44,779 bases of DNA from an uncultured Oscillospiraceae bacterium (GTDB taxonomy: Bacteria; Bacillota; Clostridia; Oscillospirales; Oscillospiraceae). The position numbers were made by a program, and so were the translations under genes. The notes below the pieces were generated by a model. The model saw only the letters and a list, made by a program, of their open reading frames with translations. It had not been told where the DNA came from and searched no databases. Shown piece by piece: positions 31,961 through 41,015 of the stretch (the first letter of the stretch is position 1; each line of letters begins with the position of its first letter). The stretch is taken from contig CAKTRT010000009.1 of NCBI GenBank assembly GCA_934597535.1, positions 1 through 44,779 on the forward strand, given 5' to 3'.

Positions 31961-32968
31961 ATGCTTTTGGATCATTATGTCAGTGCCATGGACAGCTGGA
32001 AAGGGCGCATCGACAGCGAGACCGATTACGACGCGTTTCGCTGGCACCAGTGGGTGCAGCCCATCGACCTGAACGACGGCAGCGCGCCGTTCACCGGCAA
32101 GCTCGGCTTTGCTTTCATCGGCTTTTGCAGCGACAAGGGCGTCGCGCGCAACAAGGGCCGCACGGGCACGGCGCTCGCGCCGGACTTTGTGCGCGGACAG
32201 ATGTCGAGCCTTCCCTGCACGTTCTCGCAGGAGGTCAAGCTCTTTGACGCGGGCGATATCGTCTGCGATGAAATAACGCTTGAGGAGGGTCAGCGTGAGC
32301 TGGGCTGCGCGGTGGAGGAGATCCTGCGCCGGAATTTGTTCCCCATCGTGCTCGGCGGCGGCCACGAGACAACGTTCGGCCACTTTCAGGGCCAGCACAA
32401 TTTCTTAAAGGACAAGGGCAGGACGCCGGAGCTCGGCATCGTCAACTTCGACGCGCACTTTGACCTGCGCCCGTACGACATGGGCAATTCATCCGGCACG
32501 ATGTTCCGCCAGATCGCAGATCTCTGCCATGCCGAGGGTGCGCCGTACCACTACTTCCCCATCGGCATCCAGCAGCACAGCAACACCGTGAGTCTTTTCA
32601 AAAAGGCGGAGGAGCTGGGCGTGGAGTATGTGCTGGCCAAAGAGATCCAGAGCGCGAACATCGAGAGCATTCTCGAACGGCTCGACCAATACCTCTACCA
32701 GTGCCATGACGTGTATGTCACGGTCTGCACCGATGTGTTTTCATCCGCGTTCGCGCCGGGCGTGAGCGCGCCGCAGTCGCTGGGTCTTGACCCTGAGGTC
32801 ATGCTGCCGCTTTTGAAGCACGTGCTGCGCACGCGCAAGGTGAGAGGCTTTGATATCTGCGAGATCTCGCCGCGCTTTGATCAGGACAACACGACCGCCA
32901 ACCTCGGCGCGGTCATCATTTTCGCGGTGGTCAACACGCTCTGCCGGCTCAATGGGCTCAGCCTGTAA
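31961..32968 (+). CDS. hutG: Formimidoylglutamase-like arginase-family hydrolase
   Basis: The 335-residue protein belongs to the arginase/agmatinase/HutG fold. Metal-binding motifs GGGHET, DAHFDLR and TDVFSSAFAPGVSAP are visible in order. The SAP-type ending of the third motif suits formimidoylglutamase, which would split N-formimino-glutamate to glutamate and formamide. One usual Asp ligand of the third motif (SxDxD) appears as Cys (VCTDVF), which may affect metal use. ATG 31961 is about eleven bases after AAAGGAG; a GTG at 31949 overlaps that site and is rejected. Agmatinase-like activity remains possible. Confidence 0.8.
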   Translation: MLLDHYVSAMDSWKGRIDSETDYDAFRWHQWVQPIDLNDGSAPFTGKLGFAFIGFCSDKGVARNKGRTGTALAPDFVRGQMSSLPCTFSQEVKLFDAGDIVCDEITLEEGQRELGCAVEEILRRNLFPIVLGGGHETTFGHFQGQHNFLKDKGRTPELGIVNFDAHFDLRPYDMGNSSGTMFRQIADLCHAEGAPYHYFPIGIQQHSNTVSLFKKAEELGVEYVLAKEIQSANIESILERLDQYLYQCHDVYVTVCTDVFSSAFAPGVSAPQSLGLDPEVMLPLLKHVLRTRKVRGFDICEISPRFDQDNTTANLGAVIIFAVVNTLCRLNGLSL

Positions 32969-32992
32969 CAGGGCGGCTGTATCCGGACACGA

Positions 32993-33028
32993 AAACGCCC
33001 CCGCTCTCAGATGAGAGCGGGGGCGTTC
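32993..33028. terminator. Bidirectional terminator between hutG and the groESL operon
   Basis: A 15-bp GC-rich stem (32994-33008 with 33013-33027) has an AGAT loop, with CTTTT on the plus side and TTTTC on the minus side. Confidence 0.9.
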
Positions 33029-33048
33029 TTTTATAAAGGATCTCCGGA

Positions 33049-33333
33049 TCACTGTTTCGCATTCTTCGACTCTTCGCGCACGGTGCGCTTGAGCTCGATC
33101 TGCTCCTTCGCTGCCTTGACGCGGGCTTCGGCCGCCTCTTTTTTGATGGAAAGCTCCGCCAGCATCGCTTCCTTCTTCGCGCCGAGGTACTCCTTGGCCT
33201 CGCCGATGGCTTCGTCAAGCTCGATGTCCTTGACCTGCTCCTTCAGCTCCTTCGCGTTCTCCTCGATCGCGGTGTGGAGCTCCTTGCCGAGCGCCTTGGC
33301 CGCAGCTTTGACCTCTTCCTGATTCTTCAGCAT
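33049..33333 (-). CDS. 94-residue coiled-coil protein in the groESL operon, unknown function
   Basis: The protein is almost entirely charged and helical (Lys, Glu, Ala rich). Heptad-like stretches such as AKELKEQVKDIELDEAIGE and KKEAAEARVKAAKEQIELK predict a coiled coil. It has no signal peptide, membrane helix or catalytic motif. AAAGGAG about ten bases upstream supports the ATG at 33333. Only 33 bp separate it from groEL and no terminator lies between, so it is probably co-expressed under HrcA/CIRCE control. I do not recognise a family. Confidence 0.75.
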   Translation of the reverse strand: MLKNQEEVKAAAKALGKELHTAIEENAKELKEQVKDIELDEAIGEAKEYLGAKKEAMLAELSIKKEAAEARVKAAKEQIELKRTVREESKNAKQ

Positions 33334-33366
33334 GGCAGGAGATCTCCTTTCCGAAAAGTTGACAGC

Positions 33367-35013
<1,647 letters not shown>

Positions 35014-35040
35014 TTAGAAATTCCGCGGAACGCGAAAATA

Positions 35041-35086
35041 GTTTAGATTATTTTTGCCGCGACATGTGCGTGGCAAAAATACTTTG
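35041..35086. repeat. Hairpin repeat family, copy 3, within the groES-groEL spacer
   Basis: ATTTTTGCC (35050-35058), a 13-nt loop containing CGACATGTGCGT, GGCAAAAAT (35072-35080), then ACTTTG. It matches the elements at 6-50 (inverted) and 8021-8068, with compensatory stem changes. It is oriented opposite to groESL transcription. Confidence 0.6.
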
Positions 35087-35091
35087 ACCCA

Positions 35092-35157
35092 GCCGCCTTG
35101 GGCGGCGTCGCCAGTCCGCAGACTGGCGGTGGGGAATCCAAAGGGGGAGCCTGCTCC
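35092..35157. repeat. Three further stems in the groES-groEL spacer
   Basis: GCCGCC/GGCGGC (35092-35106), CGCCAGTC/GACTGGCG (35109-35128) and GGGAGC/GCTCCC (35144-35157) follow the repeat element. In groESL mRNA they would form consecutive stem-loops between the two coding regions. Confidence 0.55.
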
Positions 35158-35170
35158 CTCTTTGCGAGTC

Positions 35171-35455
35171 TTACTCGACGATGGCCAGAATATCGCTCTG
35201 ACGGACGACGACGTACTCCTCGTCATCGAGCTTGACCTCGGTGCCGGCATACTTGCTGGTGATGACCTTGTCGCCGGGCTTGACGGTCATCACGACGTCG
35301 TGACCGTCCACCATGCCGCCGGGGCCGACGGAAATGACTTCGGCAACGGAGGGCTTCTCCTTGGCGCTGGCGGTCAGGATGATGCCGCCCTTGGTGGTCT
35401 CTTCGACCTCGACCATCTTGAGGATGACGCGGTCGGCAAGCGGTGTGAGTTTCAT
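35171..35455 (-). CDS. groES: Co-chaperonin GroES (10 kDa)
   Basis: The 94-residue protein shows the full GroES pattern: KLTPLADRVILKMVEVEETTKGGIIL with the mobile loop, and the GDKVITSKYAGTEVKLDDEEYVVVRQSDILAIVE end. Seven copies cap GroEL. AAGGAGG sets the start at 35455; a longer in-frame reading upstream lies within the promoter-operator region. Regulation by HrcA through a perfect CIRCE element is strongly indicated. Confidence 0.98.
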   Translation of the reverse strand: MKLTPLADRVILKMVEVEETTKGGIILTASAKEKPSVAEVISVGPGGMVDGHDVVMTVKPGDKVITSKYAGTEVKLDDEEYVVVRQSDILAIVE

Positions 35456-35505
35456 AATGAGTGCCTCCTTGTATATTCTAAAATCTTTAACTGTTTTCAG
35501 ATCGA

Positions 35506-35532
35506 TTAGCACTCAATATTGCTGAGTGCTAA
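35506..35532. promoter_or_regulatory. CIRCE operator (HrcA binding site)
   Basis: A perfect TTAGCACTC - 9 bp - GAGTGCTAA inverted repeat lies between the groES promoter and start codon. This is the classical heat-shock operator bound by HrcA. Confidence 0.97.
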
Positions 35533-35543
35533 TCAACGGTGCT

Positions 35544-35572
35544 ATCATAGCGCAAGCGCACTCTATTTGCAA
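35544..35572 (-). promoter_or_regulatory. Promoter of groESL
   Basis: On the minus strand TTGCAA (35572-35567), a 17-bp spacer and TATGAT (35549-35544), twelve bases upstream of CIRCE. Confidence 0.8.
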
Positions 35573-35648
35573 GGGGTATTTTGGCAAATTTTCAAAAATT
35601 CACAGCTTATTCAAATTCTTTTTTCCCGCATTCCGCGCCGTTGTGTCA

Positions 35649-35684
35649 AAAGGCGGCGAATGCCAAATGGCATTCGCCGCCTTT
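35649..35684 (-). terminator. Terminator of the lipid kinase gene
   Basis: A 16-bp stem (35649-35664 with 35669-35684) lies just after the stop codon. The following T run is short (TTTTG on the minus strand). Confidence 0.75.
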
Positions 35685-35694
35685 GAGGTCGGAT

Positions 35695-36627
35695 CTACCG
35701 CGCCGTTGCGTCCGGGTCGCAGCCGGCGGGCGCAAAGAAATTGACTTTCCGATCCGCAAGGCGGATCGTCACGCCCTGCGAATGGAAGCACTCGCCATCA
35801 AGGCACGTGACAATATCGCCCTTGACCGGTGTGATCGTCACCGTCTTCGCCTGCGTTACGCGGATGACGTCCTGCGGAAGTTTTTTATAGTTGCCCGCGG
35901 AATAATCGCCGAAAAGCGCGGCAAAGCGCAGCTTGGGGATATTGCGCACGAGCACCGTATGCAAAATACCGTCGGTCATGCGGGCCTCGGGCACGGGGGT
36001 GGAGCCGCCGCCGTAGTAGCGGCCGTTGCACACGGAAACGAGCGCGAAATCATCCTCGATGGCCTCATCGTCCAGCGTAACGCGCCAGCGCTGGCCGATG
36101 CCGCGGAACAAGGCGTTGACCGCCACGCTGACTAAGTAGCTGCCGCGCCCCGAAAGCATCGGCGAAGAGCTGAAATCGTGCACGCTTTCGGCGATGCGCG
36201 CATCAATGCCCGTGCAGGCGATCGTCAGGCAGTATTTGCCGTTGCAGTCGATGAGATCGAGCGGTGTGACCGGCCCGTTCCAGAGATTTTCCGCATCGAG
36301 GAACAGCGGCACCGCGTCCTTGCCAAAGTTTTTGAGGAAATCATTGCCCGTGCCGATGGGGATGCAGGTCATCGCGGCATTGTCGAAGCCGGCGATGCCG
36401 TTGGCGATCTCGTTGAGCGTCCCGTCGCCGCCGCAGGCGTAAAAGCGAACATACTCGCCCGTTTCCGCAATGGCGCGCGTCAGCGCGGTGGCATGGCCGC
36501 GTGAATTGGTCAGCATGCAATCCACATCAAGATCGTGCCTTTTTCGCAGCGCCTCCGCCATGGCGTAAACATGCTGACGGCCGTCCTTTTTGCCGGCGGC
36601 GGGATTGATGATGAAAATGTGTCTCAA
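35695..36627 (-). CDS. Diacylglycerol/lipid kinase family protein
   Basis: The 310-residue protein has the DAGK catalytic domain: IFIINPAAGKK at the start, GGDGTLNEIANGI as nucleotide loop (near 66), and IPIGTGNDFLKNFG, followed by the C-terminal beta-sandwich half. It would phosphorylate diacylglycerol or a related lipid at the membrane, recycling lipid-turnover products. A TTG at 36627 is chosen as start because AGGAG lies nine bases upstream and family members begin RHIFIINPAAG; a GTG at 36633 is too close to the ribosome site. Confidence 0.88.
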   Translation of the reverse strand: MRHIFIINPAAGKKDGRQHVYAMAEALRKRHDLDVDCMLTNSRGHATALTRAIAETGEYVRFYACGGDGTLNEIANGIAGFDNAAMTCIPIGTGNDFLKNFGKDAVPLFLDAENLWNGPVTPLDLIDCNGKYCLTIACTGIDARIAESVHDFSSSPMLSGRGSYLVSVAVNALFRGIGQRWRVTLDDEAIEDDFALVSVCNGRYYGGGSTPVPEARMTDGILHTVLVRNIPKLRFAALFGDYSAGNYKKLPQDVIRVTQAKTVTITPVKGDIVTCLDGECFHSQGVTIRLADRKVNFFAPAGCDPDATAR

Positions 36628-36748
36628 AAGCACTCACTCCTGCTCTCAAAAATGGCATTGCCATACATACTATACCGCAGCGGGCGGGAAAAGAAAATGG
36701 ACAGAGTGTTAAGAGCGTGTAAAAAAACTGTGGACAGCGCGCAGCAAA

Positions 36749-36781
36749 AAGGAGACGTTCCCCCTGCGGGAACGTCTCCTT
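36749..36781 (-). terminator. Terminator of the 2-hydroxyacid dehydrogenase gene
   Basis: A 14-bp stem (36749-36762 with 36768-36781) followed on the minus strand by five T. Confidence 0.85.
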
Positions 36782-36815
36782 GACGGGATCGATCTTGCGC
36801 CGTAAGGCGGGGTGC

Positions 36816-37790
36816 TCAGAACTTGGGCTTCTGCGCCTTGACCTTCGGCTCCTGACCGTTGCAGACGGCGACAATGTCGTCGGCAACGCTGGTGCAGCAG
36901 TTGAGAACGCTCTGCTCGGTGGTGGCGGCCATGTGCGGGGTCATGATGACGTTGTCGAGGTCGAACAGCTCGCGGCTGGACTCCTGGATGGGCTCATGCT
37001 CGAACACATCGAGACCGGCCTGGAACAGCGTGCCGTCCTTCAGGCACTCGACAAGCTCGTTCTCCTTGATGAGGGCGCCGCGCGCGCAGTTGATGAAGGA
37101 AGCGGTGGGCTTCATCCAGTTGAACTGCTCACGGCCGATGGAGTGCTCGGTGGAGGGGACGACGGGCAGATGCACGGACACGAAGTCGGCCTGCTCCCAG
37201 ACCTCCTTGGCGGTGGCCTTCAGCTCGCACAGATCGCCGAGCTTGTCCTGCGTCATGTACGGGTCGTAGCCGATGACCTTCATGCCGAAGCCGTACTTGC
37301 ACTTCTGCATGGCAAGCTGGGAGATACGGCCGCAGCCGATCATGCCGAGCGTCTTGCCGCCGAGCTCATAGGTGTGCTCCATGCCCATACGGACGAGGAA
37401 GTTGCCGCTGCGGAACTGACGGTCAACGTAGGTGAAGCGCTTGGCGCACATGAGCATCAGCATGACGGCGTGCTCGGCGACGGCGTTGGCATTGCCGGCG
37501 GGCGCGTAGACGACGGTGATGTCCTTGGCGTGGGCGCGGTCCATGTCGATGTTATCGAGGCCGGCGCCCTGCTTGCCGATGACCTTGAGGTTCTTGCAGG
37601 TGTCCATCATCTTGGCGGTGATGGGCTCGGTGCGGCACATGATGGCGTCGGGCTGGAACTCGGCAAGCTCCTTGACGTAAGTTTCCTCGTCGTTGTGGCC
37701 GCACAGCTTGACCTCGAAATCGTTGGTCTCGAAGATATGGGTCGCAACCTCGTTGAGCTCGATGGTGTAGTAGACTTTGAACTTTGCCAT
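36816..37790 (-). CDS. D-2-hydroxyacid dehydrogenase family protein
   Basis: The 324-residue protein has the split catalytic domain and central NAD-binding domain of the D-isomer 2-hydroxyacid dehydrogenases. The nucleotide motif GMIGCGRISQLAMQ is followed by an acidic residue after YD. The catalytic triad is seen as Arg in NCARGALI, Glu in DVFEHEP and His in TPHMAATT. It oxidises or reduces a 2-hydroxy/2-keto acid; phosphoglycerate, lactate-like or glyoxylate-type substrates are all possible. GAGGAG about ten bases upstream sets ATG 37790; a longer in-frame reading begins at the -10 element and is rejected. Confidence 0.85.
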   Translation of the reverse strand: MAKFKVYYTIELNEVATHIFETNDFEVKLCGHNDEETYVKELAEFQPDAIMCRTEPITAKMMDTCKNLKVIGKQGAGLDNIDMDRAHAKDITVVYAPAGNANAVAEHAVMLMLMCAKRFTYVDRQFRSGNFLVRMGMEHTYELGGKTLGMIGCGRISQLAMQKCKYGFGMKVIGYDPYMTQDKLGDLCELKATAKEVWEQADFVSVHLPVVPSTEHSIGREQFNWMKPTASFINCARGALIKENELVECLKDGTLFQAGLDVFEHEPIQESSRELFDLDNVIMTPHMAATTEQSVLNCCTSVADDIVAVCNGQEPKVKAQKPKF

Positions 37791-37812
37791 GATAAATGCT
37801 CTCCTCTCAAAA

Positions 37813-37921
37813 AAATAATTGAATTTCTCAATGATCTCATTCAGTTCTTTCATTATACCTTGCACCTTGCACAAAAGCAAGCGAATTCACGAAACTTTTG
37901 CAGGAATTGATTCAATTATTT
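37813..37921. promoter_or_regulatory. AT-rich inverted repeats flanking the dehydrogenase promoter
   Basis: AAATAATTGAAT (37813-37824) and its exact reverse complement (37910-37921) lie 85 bp apart, on either side of the promoter. Each arm overlaps a smaller ATTGA...TCAAT palindrome (37818-37832 and 37905-37917). They stand out in a GC-rich region and resemble paired operator sites. Confidence 0.45.
37852..37880 (-). promoter_or_regulatory. Promoter of the dehydrogenase gene
   Basis: On the minus strand TTGCTT (37880-37875), a 17-bp spacer and a perfect TATAAT (37857-37852). Confidence 0.65.
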
Positions 37922-38005
37922 GAAGCGGTCCATTCATTTTTGACAAGCTGCCGTCATGCAGGTCTGACGTTGCACGGAAAACCGCGCATGTCAAGCTGAG
38001 GCTGC

Positions 38006-38034
38006 TTGTCTCCCGCGCCGCCCTTTCGTAAAAT
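38006..38034 (+). promoter_or_regulatory. Promoter of the 32-residue gene
   Basis: TTGTCT, a 17-bp spacer and TAAAAT, 56 bp before the small open frame. Confidence 0.55.
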
Positions 38035-38089
38035 GGCAGCATCGGAGGAAACCGGCGCCACGAGAGACTGCGAGTATGAAAGGAGGAAT

Positions 38090-38188
38090 ATGATGATGGA
38101 GCCCAAGATGACCCCCGATGCCGTTTCCAGTGATGTCCCCGCTCCTGCCGATGCGCCCGCTCCTGTGCGGCGGGCGACGGGGAAATAA
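38090..38188 (+). CDS. Tiny Pro/Ala-rich protein, unknown function
   Basis: A 32-residue frame begins with three consecutive ATGs (38090, 38093, 38096), followed by EPKMTPDAVSSD, a PAPADAPAP stretch and a basic end. AAAGGAGGA (38079-38087) is a near-perfect ribosome site, best spaced for the third ATG (30 residues). Promoter, ribosome site, frame and terminator form a complete unit of about 190 bp between convergent neighbours. No signal peptide or membrane helix is present. The proline-rich composition suggests a disordered peptide. It could alternatively be a small RNA with a fortuitous frame. Confidence 0.5.
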   Translation: MMMEPKMTPDAVSSDVPAPADAPAPVRRATGK

Positions 38189-38223
38189 AGGGGGGAGACT
38201 CTTTTCAAAGAGCCTCCCCCCTT
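38188..38223. terminator. Bidirectional terminator between the tiny gene and the anti-sigma gene
   Basis: A long stem (38188-38203 with 38208-38223, one mismatch) starts at the stop codon of the 32-residue frame. It lies 22 bp after the stop of the convergent anti-sigma gene. Confidence 0.7.
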
Positions 38224-38244
38224 CATGCTTTTTGACCGTCTCGC

Positions 38245-39213
38245 TCAGGGCGCGTCGCCCTGCATGGGGACGAAGAGCGCGCTTGCCATATCGGTGAGCG
38301 TCTGCGCGCTTGCGCCGGAATCGACGCTCAGGCTGTACTCGATGCCCGGAACGATATCAAACCAGATGATCTTGCCCGCGCCGCCCTCGTCGTAGGAGAG
38401 CTGCGCCTCGCAGTAGCTCACGCTGCCGCTTGCGGCGGTGGAAAAATCGTCAAGGCCGGAGATATCCACGAGCTCGAGATCGCCCGGCGCGGTACGGTAT
38501 GTCCAGCGCGCGCCGTTCATCGTGAAGGCGGTCTCCGCCACAGTCGGGCCGTCCTGTGAGAAAACGCTGATGACCACATCCTCCGCGCCGTCAGGCGCGG
38601 TGGCCAACTCCTGCCCAAGCCCCTGTGCAAGGATCTCAGCATTTTGCAGGAGCTTTGCATCACTGCTCGAGCTGCTCACGCACCACTGCTGACCCTCATC
38701 GGGCAGATACCAGCTCACATAGCCGGTCAGGTTATTGGTGCACATGCGCAACTGCGCGTCCCCCACGGTCCAGCTCAGATCCTGGTCCCACGTCTCATAC
38801 AGGCCGGAGATATCCTCCGGCTCGGTCGTCCGGCTCACGCGGCAGGTGTACGCAGCGCCGCCAAGCGTATAGTCCGCCTCCACCATATCCGCGCCGTTTT
38901 CGCCGGCGTTGAGGGCGGTGAAGGTAATGTCCTCCGCTCCATCGGGCAGCACCATGTTGTACCCCATCGCGCGGATATCCTCGAGCGAGACGTCGCTCCA
39001 CGGATTCGGGATCTGCGTCTGGCCGCCGTCATCGTTTTCATGGCTGGTGTTCCACGGCTGCCAGATCAGGGCTGCCGCCGCAACGAGACATACGCATGCG
39101 GCCATCGCCGCAAAGCGCGGCCAGCTGTTTTTCTTTTTCATGGGTATCTGTGCCTCCTCAAGCATCGTCTGGTCAGCGGAGCGCTGAAAGACTTCAAATT
39201 TACGTTCGTTCAT
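38245..39213 (-). CDS. Membrane-anchored anti-sigma-factor-like protein
   Basis: The 322-residue protein has a short cytoplasmic N-terminus (FEVFQRSADQTM), a single membrane helix (about 33-51) and a large external region. The external region holds two related copies of roughly 100 residues (about 90-185 and 207-310), both starting PDGAED and carrying a DISGL segment. It overlaps the ECF sigma gene as ATGA with AAAGGAGG just upstream, the normal arrangement for an anti-sigma factor that holds the sigma factor at the membrane until an external signal is sensed. A zinc-finger anti-sigma motif is not evident. Sensed signal unknown. Confidence 0.75.
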   Translation of the reverse strand: MNERKFEVFQRSADQTMLEEAQIPMKKKNSWPRFAAMAACVCLVAAAALIWQPWNTSHENDDGGQTQIPNPWSDVSLEDIRAMGYNMVLPDGAEDITFTALNAGENGADMVEADYTLGGAAYTCRVSRTTEPEDISGLYETWDQDLSWTVGDAQLRMCTNNLTGYVSWYLPDEGQQWCVSSSSSDAKLLQNAEILAQGLGQELATAPDGAEDVVISVFSQDGPTVAETAFTMNGARWTYRTAPGDLELVDISGLDDFSTAASGSVSYCEAQLSYDEGGAGKIIWFDIVPGIEYSLSVDSGASAQTLTDMASALFVPMQGDAP

Positions 39214-39767
39214 AGTGCGATCTCCTCCTTTTGCATCGCTTCGCGCAGGCGGTTCCTTGTGCGGAAGAGCGAGGATTTGATTTTTTCCTCGCTTGCGCCC
39301 GTGGCGCGGGCGATCTCGCCCACGCTCTCGCCGTACCAGTAGCGGCGGACGAAGAACACACGGTTTTCCTTCGTCTGCGCGTTCAAAAATGCTTTGATCC
39401 ACGTCTGGAACTCCGTTTCCTCCGCCGCGCGCTGGGCGTCATCCGCCCCCGCAAGGCACGGCTCCAGCTCGTCGAACGCCTCGGTCAGGGTGCTTGCGCG
39501 CTTTTCCGCGCAGTTATAGGTATAGCGGTCGAGCGCAAGGTTGCGCGCGATGCGCGCGAGAAATGCGCGCAGCACGCGCGGCTTCTCCGGCGGTATGGCG
39601 TTCCACGCCCGGCTCCACACATCGTTCAGGCACTCCTCCGCGTCGCGTTCGTCCGGCAGGATGCGCCGGATAATGCCGCGGCAGAATGCGCCGTATTTTT
39701 GCTCGCTCTGTGCGATGCCTTCCTCCGAACGCGCGAAGAAAAGCTGTACGATCTCACTGTCGTTCAA
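39210..39767 (-). CDS. RNA polymerase ECF-type sigma factor
   Basis: The 185-residue protein has region 2 (SEQKYGAFCRGIIRRILPDERDAEECLNDVWSRAWNAI split across residues 20-60) and region 4 (RVFFVRRYWYGESVGEIARATG near 135-156) with the SSLFRTRNRLRE end. It would direct RNA polymerase to a small regulon. The start is taken as TTG at 39767, seven bases after AGAGGT, giving MNDSEIVQLFF; a GTG nine bases upstream overlaps the ribosome site. It is translationally coupled to its anti-sigma gene. Its own promoter was not convincingly found. Confidence 0.88.
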   Translation of the reverse strand: MNDSEIVQLFFARSEEGIAQSEQKYGAFCRGIIRRILPDERDAEECLNDVWSRAWNAIPPEKPRVLRAFLARIARNLALDRYTYNCAEKRASTLTEAFDELEPCLAGADDAQRAAEETEFQTWIKAFLNAQTKENRVFFVRRYWYGESVGEIARATGASEEKIKSSLFRTRNRLREAMQKEEIAL

Positions 39768-39897
39768 GACGGTCACCTCTTTTTTCTTTCATGCATGAAT
39801 GAAGTCCGATCGGTTCGTCTTCACCCTATCAGACGGATAGAATGGAAACGCGGTTGCGCCGGAGCGCACACTTTTTTCAGCATACCACTTTTTTGCT

Positions 39898-39926
39898 TTG
39901 ACAGACAGCCCCTGTACGGGTACAAT
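39898..39926 (+). promoter_or_regulatory. Promoter of the apbE cluster
   Basis: A perfect TTGACA, a 17-bp spacer and TACAAT, 33 bp before the apbE start. Confidence 0.85.
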
Positions 39927-39959
39927 GGAGACAAATCATCTGCATTTTCAGGAGCTGCC

Positions 39960-41015
39960 ATGAAAAAGCATCTTTTTGCGCCGGCGCTCATCGCAGCGCT
40001 CGCGCTTTCTCTTTCCGCCTGCGGCGAGACCGCGCCGCAGAGCGGGACGCGCACGGTGTATGCAATGGACACGGTGATGAACCTGACGATTTACGGCGAG
40101 AACGCCGCTGCCGCGCTCGAAAGCGCGGAAAAGGAACTGCACACGCTGGACGAAAAGATTCTCTCGCGCACGGCGGAGGGCAGCGAGCTCTATGCGCTCA
40201 ACGCGTCGAACGGCGAAACGGTCGAATACGGCGCGGATGACGCGCTGCCCGCGCTGATCGAAACGGCGCTGAGGGTCTCCGACGCGACGGACGGTGCGTT
40301 CGACCCGACGCTCGCCCCCGTGCTCGACGCCTGGGGCTTTACGAAGGATGAGCGCCGCGTGCCGTCCGCGGACGAGCTTGCAGAGCTGTTGAGCCACACC
40401 GGCTGCGGCAAGGTCAAGCTCGAATGCACGGCGGGCGGCTGGGCCGTCACGCTTCTGGACGGCGCGCAGCTTGATCTCGGCGGCATTGCCAAGGGCTACG
40501 CGGCGGACCTTCTGCGCGCGCAGCTTGAGGAGGAGGGTGTCACGTCCGCGGCGCTCGACCTCGGCGGAGATGTGTTCGTCATGGGGCAAAAGACCAACGG
40601 CAGCGACTGGCGCATCGCCGTCAAGGACCCTGCGGACACGGAGAGCTACCTTGGCGTCGTATCGGCGGCGGATAAGTTCATCGTGACCTCCGGTGTGTAC
40701 GAGCGCTATTTTGAAGAAAACGGCGTGCGCTACCACCATATCCTCGACCCCAAGACCGGCTGCCCCGCGGAAAGCGGGCTCGTCAGCGTGACCGTGCTGT
40801 GCGAGAACGGCGCGTGGGCGGACGCGCTCTCGACGGCGTGCTTCGTCCTTGGCCCCGACGGCGCGCTTGCGCTGCGCGACGATCTTGCCGACCAGGGGAC
40901 GAATTTCGAACTCATTTTAGTCACCGACGATGGCCGCGTGCTCTACACCGACGGCCTTGCCGACGCCTTCACGCCGAACGACGAAAGCGGGTACACGTAT
41001 GAAGCGCTCGCCTAA
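39960..41015 (+). CDS. apbE: FAD:protein FMN transferase (ApbE), lipoprotein
   Basis: The 351-residue protein has a lipoprotein signal ending LSAC (Cys21), so it works outside the membrane. ApbE motifs are present: MDTVMNLTIYG near residue 38, LDLGGIAKGYAAD, LDLGGDVFVMG, and the catalytic HHILDPKTG followed by ADALSTACFVLG. It cleaves FAD and attaches FMN to a threonine of a partner protein. Such partners carry FMN-binding domains; none is encoded in the window. AGGAG five bases upstream supports ATG 39960. The next gene overlaps its end by 17 bp. Confidence 0.92.
   Translation: MKKHLFAPALIAALALSLSACGETAPQSGTRTVYAMDTVMNLTIYGENAAAALESAEKELHTLDEKILSRTAEGSELYALNASNGETVEYGADDALPALIETALRVSDATDGAFDPTLAPVLDAWGFTKDERRVPSADELAELLSHTGCGKVKLECTAGGWAVTLLDGAQLDLGGIAKGYAADLLRAQLEEEGVTSAALDLGGDVFVMGQKTNGSDWRIAVKDPADTESYLGVVSAADKFIVTSGVYERYFEENGVRYHHILDPKTGCPAESGLVSVTVLCENGAWADALSTACFVLGPDGALALRDDLADQGTNFELILVTDDGRVLYTDGLADAFTPNDESGYTYEALA

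Noticed and set aside
37791..37880. N-terminal extension of the 2-hydroxyacid dehydrogenase
   Set aside because: The upstream ATG abuts the -10 element and has no ribosome site; GAGGAG lies before 37790.
39231..39959. Upstream in-frame extension of apbE
   Set aside because: It runs antisense through the ECF sigma gene and would bury the lipoprotein signal peptide; a promoter and ribosome site lie just before 39960.
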